The notes beneath the pieces were generated by a model, which ran no database searches, was not told the origin of the DNA, and saw only the letters and a list, made by a program, of their open reading frames with translations. The translations under genes and the position numbers were made by a program. A DNA stretch of 6,008 bases from Bacteroidota bacterium. GTDB lineage: Bacteria; Bacteroidota; Rhodothermia; Rhodothermales; UBA10348. The stretch lies in contig JAHEEH010000136.1 in the NCBI GenBank assembly GCA_024640835.1, positions 1 to 6,008 of the forward strand, given 5' to 3'. The stretch's first letter is position 1. Each line of letters opens with the position of its first letter. This document shows, piece after piece, positions 1 to 5,900 of this stretch.

Positions 1-291
1 TACGGGGCCAGCAAGGCGGGCCTCAACGCGTTGGGCCAGTCCCTGGCGGTCGCTCTTGCTCCCCACCGCATCTTCGTGGCGGTCGTGGCCCCCGGCTTCG
101 TCGACACCGAGGGGACCTCTTCACGCCTTGCCGGGCCGGACGGCGTCGCCATCCGGTCCCAGAGCCCGCTCGGACGCGTGGCGCGCGCGGAAGAGGTGGC
201 CCGGTCGGTACTCCTTCTCGCATCGGACGGCATGGAATTCGCTACCGGGACGATCCTCGACGTGAACGGGGCCTCGTACCTCCGATCGTAG
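1..291 (+). CDS. Short-chain dehydrogenase/reductase (SDR family), C-terminal part only
   Basis: The open frame enters from the left edge and ends at the TAG at 289-291, leaving 96 residues. The first codon encodes the Tyr of the SDR catalytic YxxxK signature (YGASK, Tyr codon 1-3, Lys codon 13-15). The APG turn and the FVDTE segment follow at residues 27-34, then the usual classical-SDR ending: PLGR, an EEVA helix, LLLAS, and a TG-I-LDVNGA strand. In this family the missing N-terminal part of about 150 residues holds the TGxxxGxG NAD(P)-binding motif and the catalytic Ser. The protein should be a cytosolic NAD(P)-dependent oxidoreductase of the FabG-like classical type. The substrate cannot be told from this fragment, and a FabG call is not justified. 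It is separated from the next gene by 108 bases containing a hairpin, so co-transcription is uncertain. An internal TTG at 31 is not the true start. Confidence 0.93.
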   Translation, partial: YGASKAGLNALGQSLAVALAPHRIFVAVVAPGFVDTEGTSSRLAGPDGVAIRSQSPLGRVARAEEVARSVLLLASDGMEFATGTILDVNGASYLRS

Positions 292-298
292 GGTCCCG

Positions 299-320
299 CT
301 TGCCGGGATGGTGGGGCAAG
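299..320. terminator. Imperfect inverted repeat after the SDR gene, possible weak terminator
   Basis: CTTGCC (299-304) and GGCAAG (315-320) are exact reverse complements around a 10-base loop. The stem can gain two more C-G pairs (296-297 with 321-322) if G298 bulges out. It starts 8 bases after the SDR stop codon, a plausible place for a transcription terminator. No run of T follows (the next bases are GGCGATCTTG), so it does not meet the classical intrinsic-terminator pattern. It could equally be chance in GC-rich DNA. The rest of the 292-399 spacer shows no convincing -35/-10 pair. Confidence 0.3.
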
Positions 321-399
321 GGCGATCTTGACGGTTCCACGGGCCGCCATGCCCCCGGCGCACCGTGGGTACCCCTTTCCCCCAGCCTTCGAACCGATC

Positions 400-2391
400 A
401 TGCGTTTCCGCCTCGCCGGAACCGCGACCCTCGTCGCGGCCCTTTCATCCGTCATCCCCTCCGCTGCCCAGACCTATACGGCCGAGCAGGCCGATCACGG
501 GCGCCTCGTGTTCGCGGAAGTCTGCTCGAAATGCCATGGTTCGTCCCTGGAGGGTGACGCGGCGCCCGCTCTGTCCGGCCCCGAATTCCGGGCGGCATGG
601 TCCGACGGTCGGACCACCGTGGACGACCTGCATTACATCATCACCTCCTCGATGCCGCCCCGCGGCATGGCCCGGTTGACCGACGAGCAGTACGTGGATG
701 TCCTGGCGTTCATCCTCCGGGAAAACGGAGTCCCGAGTGGCGGTGATCCCCTCCGGGCCGATTCCGAGTACCTCGCCGCGATCCGGATGACCGGAGCCGA
801 CGACCTGCCCGGCGCCGATGCCCCCTCCTACCTGGTGGGGCCGCGTGGTCTCGATCCGACCGGAACGGGCCCGTCGCGACAGGAGCTCCTCGGAGCGGAC
901 GACGACGCGTCGAACTGGCTCTACCACACGCACGACCTCCGCGGCACCCGGTACTCGGCACTCGAACAGATCGATCGGGACAATGTGTCCCGCCTCCGGC
1001 CGGAATGCATCTACCAGCTGGGAGAGTCCACCAACTTCCAGACCGGTCCCATCGTGTACGACGGCGTGATGTACGTCACCGGACTGCACGTGACGGTGGC
1101 CCTCGATGCAGCGACCTGCAGGCCCCTGTGGCGGCACGAGTGGGCACCGCTGGACCAGGAGGTGTGGCTGAACAACCGGGGGGTCGCGATCCAGGACGGG
1201 TACGCGGTCCGGGGAACGTCGGACGGATATCTCCTCGCGCTCGATCGGGCAGACGGTACGCTGCTCTGGGCCCGCCAGATCGCCGATCCGGGGCTGGGCG
1301 AGACCCTCACCATGGCGCCCATGATCCTGGGAGACCGGATCCTGGTCGGGCCCGCCGGCAGCGAGAATGCGATCTCGGGCTGGGTCGGCGCATTCCGGCT
1401 CGCGGACGGCGAGGAGCTGTGGCGCTTTCATACCGTCCCGGGCGCCACGCTCGAGGGCGGCGAGACGTGGGGGAACCCGGAGGGCATCGTCCTGGGTGGG
1501 GGCGCCGTATGGACCCCGCTGAGCCTGGATGCGGAGCGGGGGGAGCTGTACGTGGCGGTCACCAATCCGGCGCCGGACATTCCCGCCCACCTGCGACCCG
1601 GAGACAACCTGTACACCAACTCGATCGTGGCCCTCGACGTCGACTCGGGATCGCTCCGGTGGTACCGCCAGATCGTGCCGAACGATTTCCACGACTGGGA
1701 CCTGACCCAGGTGAGTCCGGTGTTTCGTGGGTCGGTGCGCGGCGTGGAGCGCGACCTGGTCAGCGTGACCGGAAAGCACGGCCTGCTTCACCTGCTCGAC
1801 CGTACGACGCAGGAAGAGCTGTTTGCGGCAGAGGTGGCGCATCGGGAGAACGTGGATGCCCCGGTCTCCCCCGGGGGCACCTTCGCGTGTCCGGGCTTCC
1901 TGGGAGGAGTCGAGTGGAACGGCCCGGCACTGCATCCGGGCGAGGGACTCCTCGTCACGCCGGCGGTCAACTACTGCATGACCATCTTTCCGGACGAGAA
2001 CGTGCGCCACGTGGAGGGCGAGCTCTACCTGGGAGGGCGTCTCGAATTCGCGCAGGACGGATGGTCGGGATACCTCACCGCCGTCGACGTCGAGGACGGC
2101 TCCAGGCGCTGGCGCTACGAGTCGGATGCTCCCATGGTCGCGGCGGTCACCACGACCGGGGGCGACCTGGTCCTGACGGGAGAACTGAACGGGGACTTCC
2201 TTGCGCTGGACGTCGCGACGGGGGAACCCCTGTACCGGTTCAACACCGGCGGCCCGATGGGAGGGGGAGTGGTCTCCTATGCCGTGGACGGACGACAGTA
2301 CATCGCCGTGGCCTCGGGACAGCCCTCCGGCTTCTGGGTGCTGGACCATCCCGGGCAGGCGACCGTCGTGGTCTTCGCCCTTCCCCGCTGA
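400..2391 (+). CDS. Secreted PQQ-dependent dehydrogenase-like quinohemoprotein with N-terminal cytochrome c domain
   Basis: The protein has 663 residues from the ATG at 400. This start was chosen because it puts a clean signal peptide first: MRFR, a hydrophobic core, and cleavage after SAAQ near residue 24. In-frame starts at TTG 328 and ATG 349 would add a proline-rich leader before the signal; only TTG 328 has a weak SD-like AAGGG upstream. Residues 30-110 form a cytochrome c domain with CSKCH at 42-46 and a likely distal haem ligand, Met85, in SSMPP. From about residue 172 a quinoprotein beta-propeller follows, opening with DLRGTRYS. It carries about seven tryptophan-docking motifs of the ALDxxTGxxxW kind. 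Residues aligned by eye with the PQQ/calcium site of methanol dehydrogenase are present: Glu322 (GSEN), Trp357 (GGETWG), Asn389 (TNPAPD) and the HDWD cluster at 431-434. Cys497 and Cys526 are 29 apart, as in a conserved propeller disulphide; the vicinal Cys-Cys pair is absent. Predicted role: periplasmic oxidation of an alcohol, aldehyde or sugar, with electrons leaving through the haem. The substrate is unknown. It could also be a propeller that has lost activity. Confidence 0.9.
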   Translation: MRFRLAGTATLVAALSSVIPSAAQTYTAEQADHGRLVFAEVCSKCHGSSLEGDAAPALSGPEFRAAWSDGRTTVDDLHYIITSSMPPRGMARLTDEQYVDVLAFILRENGVPSGGDPLRADSEYLAAIRMTGADDLPGADAPSYLVGPRGLDPTGTGPSRQELLGADDDASNWLYHTHDLRGTRYSALEQIDRDNVSRLRPECIYQLGESTNFQTGPIVYDGVMYVTGLHVTVALDAATCRPLWRHEWAPLDQEVWLNNRGVAIQDGYAVRGTSDGYLLALDRADGTLLWARQIADPGLGETLTMAPMILGDRILVGPAGSENAISGWVGAFRLADGEELWRFHTVPGATLEGGETWGNPEGIVLGGGAVWTPLSLDAERGELYVAVTNPAPDIPAHLRPGDNLYTNSIVALDVDSGSLRWYRQIVPNDFHDWDLTQVSPVFRGSVRGVERDLVSVTGKHGLLHLLDRTTQEELFAAEVAHRENVDAPVSPGGTFACPGFLGGVEWNGPALHPGEGLLVTPAVNYCMTIFPDENVRHVEGELYLGGRLEFAQDGWSGYLTAVDVEDGSRRWRYESDAPMVAAVTTTGGDLVLTGELNGDFLALDVATGEPLYRFNTGGPMGGGVVSYAVDGRQYIAVASGQPSGFWVLDHPGQATVVVFALPR

Positions 2392-2456
2392 GAAGGCTTC
2401 AGGAGCACAACCCGAATGCCGATCCTTCGTATCTAGACGGGCGGATCAGCCGCGGT

Positions 2457-2469
2457 GCGCGTGGCGCGC
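2457..2469. repeat. Short GC-only hairpin in the spacer between the quinoprotein and the small membrane protein
   Basis: GCGCG (2457-2461) and CGCGC (2465-2469) form a five-pair stem around a TGG loop. It lies in the 121-base gap between the two plus-strand genes and is followed by a C-rich run rather than T residues. It might attenuate transcription or protect the upstream mRNA 3' end, but a stem this short is easily produced by chance in such GC-rich DNA. A second small inverted repeat, GCGG/CCGC, sits just upstream at 2441-2453. I see no convincing promoter in 2392-2512, so the small gene may be read from the quinoprotein transcript. Confidence 0.25.
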
Positions 2470-2501
2470 CCCCGCGCCCGCTGCACGCTGTCGACAGGAA
2501 T

Positions 2502-2505
2502 GAGG
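2502..2505 (+). promoter_or_regulatory. Ribosome binding site of the small membrane protein gene
   Basis: GAGG lies seven bases before the ATG at 2513, with a second purine-rich AGGA just upstream at 2496-2499. This good Shine-Dalgarno match supports ATG 2513 as the start. It contrasts with the quinoprotein gene, where no such match precedes ATG 400. Confidence 0.65.
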
Positions 2506-2512
2506 CATCACC

Positions 2513-2887
2513 ATGGGTTCGGCCGCAAAAGGCTTCGTGGGACTGACGGGCGTCATGCTCGGAGCCCTCATCCTCATCTTCCTGGTGCCCCGGTATCTCG
2601 AGGAGCCGCCGCCCGAGCAGGTGGTCTCCGGAACCGTGGCCGAGGTGCGACTGCCGAACCGTTCCGACATCGTCCTGATCCTGCGGGGCGACCAGCGGAC
2701 CTATCTCGTGGAGGGCGGCATCGAGAACGGCCACCCGTTCACGGAATGGGGTGACCACCTGATCGAGAAGCCCGTGGAGCTCCACGTCGCGCGCTTCACC
2801 TGGTCGTCGGGGCGGCCCACGCAGCAGGACGTGCCGGTGGAGGCCGTGTTTGCCGGAGGCGAGCTCTACTTCCGCGTCCGCAACTGA
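2513..2887 (+). CDS. Small single-pass membrane-anchored protein of unknown function (124 aa)
   Basis: I do not recognise this family. Residues 1-6 are short and carry one Lys. Residues 7-25 are a continuous hydrophobic stretch (FVGLTGVMLGALILIFLVP) that should be a transmembrane helix or uncleaved signal anchor. A proline- and glutamate-rich linker (EEPPPEQ, 30-36) leads to a domain of about 85 residues. That domain alternates hydrophobic residues in strand-like runs (VSGTVAEVRL, DIVLILRG, RTYLVEGG, VELHVARF, VEAVFAGGELYFRV). It looks like a small beta-barrel, possibly OB-like, though this is inference from pattern only. No cysteines or obvious catalytic residues are present. The topology is probably N-in with the domain outside the cytoplasmic membrane. 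A good Shine-Dalgarno fixes the start. It lies 121 bases after the quinoprotein gene on the same strand, so it may share its transcript. It ends 6 bases from the stop codon of the convergent gene. Confidence 0.72.
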   Translation: MGSAAKGFVGLTGVMLGALILIFLVPRYLEEPPPEQVVSGTVAEVRLPNRSDIVLILRGDQRTYLVEGGIENGHPFTEWGDHLIEKPVELHVARFTWSSGRPTQQDVPVEAVFAGGELYFRVRN

Positions 2888-2889
2888 CG

Positions 2890-2908
2890 GTGCTCACTTG
2901 AGGAGCAC
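2890..2908. terminator. Hairpin between convergent stop codons, candidate bidirectional terminator
   Basis: GTGCTC (2890-2895) and GAGCAC (2903-2908) are exact reverse complements around the seven-base loop ACTTGAG. The stem starts 3 bases after the TGA of the small membrane protein gene (2885-2887) and overlaps the TGA of the minus-strand gene (2894-2896). Nearby ACGGT (2887-2891) and ACCGT (2911-2915) are also complementary and could compete with or extend the stem. Its position exactly between two convergent genes fits a shared terminator. Against this, no T tract follows on either strand. Confidence 0.4.
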
Positions 2909-5900
2909 GGACCGTCGAGTGGACCGGAATTCAGGGCCTCCCGAGACCGGACGCGCGATGAGCGTGACGAAGTACACGCCGCTCGACAGGCGCGATGCGT
3001 TCCACAGGGTCTCGTGGATGCCCGCGTCGATCGTCTCCTCGACCAGGGTCCGGACCAGGCGGCCGAGCGCGTCATGGACCCGGAGTTCCACGCGGCTGGC
3101 GACAGGCAGTCGGTACCGGAAGCGGGTGGTCGGATTGAACGGATTGGGGTAGCCCTGCGCAAGATCGAAGGTGGCGGGCAATCCGTTCTCCGCATCGTCC
3201 TCCGTCCCGACGAACGTCGAATTGCGCCATCCGGGAGTTCCGTGCCCCACGGAGGCCCTCCAACTCGTGACCTGGGCGTTGTCCAGCAGCGGGTCGATGA
3301 GCTCCAGCGACGAGCCGGCGCCGTCGGCCGAGGTCGGCCACGGCCAGGCGTCGTCGTACCGCACGGAGTCCCTGAGCATGCCGGTCGCGTCGTACAGCCA
3401 GAGGCCTTCCCCGTTTCCGTCCAGCCCGGCCTGAAGCGTTCCGAACGGTGGAGGCACGCCCGTGACGAGTGCGCCGAAGAGGTCCGGTCGTCGGGACAGC
3501 ACCAGGTAACCCCGCCCACCCAGGAGTGCGCCGTCCGGGAAGACGAATGCGGGCTGGTCCGATTCGTCACGAAGTACCCAGCCCGAGAGATCGGCGGATT
3601 CACCGGTCGGGTTGTGCAGCTCGATCCAGTCATCCGTGTCGAACGAGGCGGACGCGTGGTAGGTGATCTCGTTCACCACGACCGGGCCGTCCGACGTCCC
3701 GGCAAGGGGCAGCGCGCCGATGTCCGCCCGTGAGCCGTCCGGGTCCGTGGGCGAAGCCGGATCCCCGGCGTCGATCGCCGGCGAGGTGACCTGCAGCGCG
3801 GCGTTGAGGCCGTCAGGATTCACGAGGCGCGGATCCGCGCGCAGATTCAGCTCCCCGGGAAGGTCATCGGTGTCGGAGAGCGAATAGCGAACGGAAATCG
3901 TGGAGAGCTCGTCGACCTGGATCGACGCGATCCCGGAGTGCGAGAAGAGACTGCCCGTCACGGACGCGCTCGCCCCGCCACGCTCCGGGTGCTTCTCGTA
4001 GACGGCCACCCCGATCCCGGTGTCGTGGAAGGTCGAATGGACGACGTCGGCCACGGAGAGGCTGTCCTTGACGCCGACCCCGATTCCGCAGCGAACGACC
4101 ACGTTGCGCCGCACAGTGACCGTCGAACCCTGTCCGACAGAGACGGCCTTGTCCTGGCAGTCGTGGAACAGGTTGTCCTCCACCAGGATGTCCACCGACG
4201 CGTCCCCGAGATCCACACCGTCCGAATTGAAGCCCGTGAAGTCCCGAAACACGTTGCCACGAATGACGGTGCCCGCGCCCATGTACCCCATGTCCACGGC
4301 ATCCATGTCCACGAGATTGCTGCCGTCGAAGACGGAGCCCTCGAGATCGAGCCGCCCGCCGTTGACCTCGATGTAGTCGCCGACGCCGGAGACGCCGCCG
4401 AACCGGGAATCGAACACCTCGATCTCCGAGGCATCCGCCTTCAACGGAAGGTAGACGTCATCGAAGGTGACGTCCCGCAGACGGACCCGTGTATCGGCGA
4501 CGGTCAGGGCGGCAGGACAGGGATCGTCTCCCCTCCCCGAGCCCGAGATCATGACGTGCTGGAGCTCCGACCACTCGGTCCCGCCGAGAATGCACAGCGT
4601 GCCCCATCGCTCCCCCGCGTACAGCGCCCGGACCTGAACGGGCAGATCCGCCGTGCCGGCCAGATCGAGCCGACCCTCCACGTGGATGCCGCTTCCCGGA
4701 GCCATCAGGAGCTCGACCCCGGGCTCTGCCTGCAGGACGGCCCCCGGGGCGACGACCACCTGGCCGTCCACGTAATACGGGGAGCGGGAGCGCTGCATGA
4801 GCAGCGTGGATCCCACCAGCGCGGGAAGCACGTTCGCCTCCGAGGGTTCGAACACGGCGACCAGTTCCGCATCACCGGCCGGCACGAAATCGAACGAGGG
4901 CTCGGTCGATGCGACGCGCTCGACCGGCGCTCCGTACACGTACCGCGCGGAGAGCCTCAGGTCGAAGCTGATGTCGGAGCTCGAACCGCTCACCTGGTGC
5001 ACCTCGGCGGCGATCACGTTTTCGCCATCGACCAGAAGGCTTGCCGGGAGGAAATACTGGTGGAAGAACCGCTCCTCGCCCTCCGCGACCGCGACGGACG
5101 CCCTCGTGGTCGCACCAATGCTTCCCGACGGCATCCCCTGGCGCAGAACCTCCGCGCCGTTCAGATAGACCACGGCTCCGTCGTCGACCAGCAGCCAGAG
5201 GTCCAGCCCGGCCAGGTCGACCGGGTCCGGTGCATCGAACCGGGAACGGAAGTAGTACGCGATCCGCTTGTCCGAGGGGTTCGATCCGTACGACAGAACC
5301 GTCGCCTCGTCGCCGTCGCCGTATCCGAGCTCCGAGATTCCCACCGGCCACGTGCTGTCGTCGAACGACGGCGCGGTCCAGTCGGCGGGAGCCGATCCGG
5401 CATCCCGGTATCGCCACGGGAAGCCCGTGGACATCACGGGGACGGATGTACCCAGGGATCGCTCGACCCAGCGGGCGAACGCAAGGCCGGGTGGCGCCGT
5501 CGCGTCCAGGGAGACGGGGATACCCCTGAAGTACTCGCCGTCGAGAAGCTCGTCCCCTTCCACGCGAACACGGCCTCTGCCGGAAGGCTCGGATCGCACC
5601 GTCAGGCGCGCCGTCCCGTCCAGCCCGAAGAGTTGCACGACCTGGCCGCGGACCACGTCCGGGCGGGCCCCGGCAAACGTCCGCAGCTCGTCGACCTCGG
5701 TGGTCCACGCCTGGAGGGACTGGATGCCCGGAGTCCGTCCCCAGACGTCGATCGTGAGCGAGTCGATGTACGGGGCCCAGCGCGCCGCGTGGCGTGGAAT
5801 CCCGGCTGCGATGAGGGCCTGGAGACTGTCGATCTTCGCCACGACGCGATCGGGCCGGAACGTCGTGTTCAGGTGCACGGCGAGGCGCCGCATGAACCGC

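Noticed and set aside
328..350. TTGACG at 328-333 as a -35 promoter element for the quinoprotein gene
   Set aside because: No A/T-rich -10 element follows at a suitable spacing; the sequence there is GCCCCCGGCG.
445..2349. A 634-codon open frame on the minus strand opposite the quinoprotein gene
   Set aside because: It is antisense to a gene with clear family motifs. Its translation is rich in Arg, Gly, Pro and His, lacks recognisable domains, and is explained by the scarcity of stop codons in GC-rich DNA.
1005..2546. A 513-codon plus-strand open frame overlapping most of the quinoprotein gene
   Set aside because: It is a frame-shifted reading of the same DNA with low-complexity Arg/Gly/Pro composition. 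The frame starting at 400 contains all the expected quinoprotein motifs.
3014..3733. A 239-codon plus-strand open frame, and overlapping minus-strand frames, inside the large secreted protein gene
   Set aside because: They overlap the lamin-tail and sorting-domain coding sequence, whose protein motifs are unmistakable. The alternative translations show no domain or signal and have shadow-frame composition.
3884..4393. A DNA-level tandem repeat in the beta-helix region
   Set aside because: The periodicity is in protein structure (coils of about 23-29 residues) with divergent sequence. No direct nucleotide repeat is evident.
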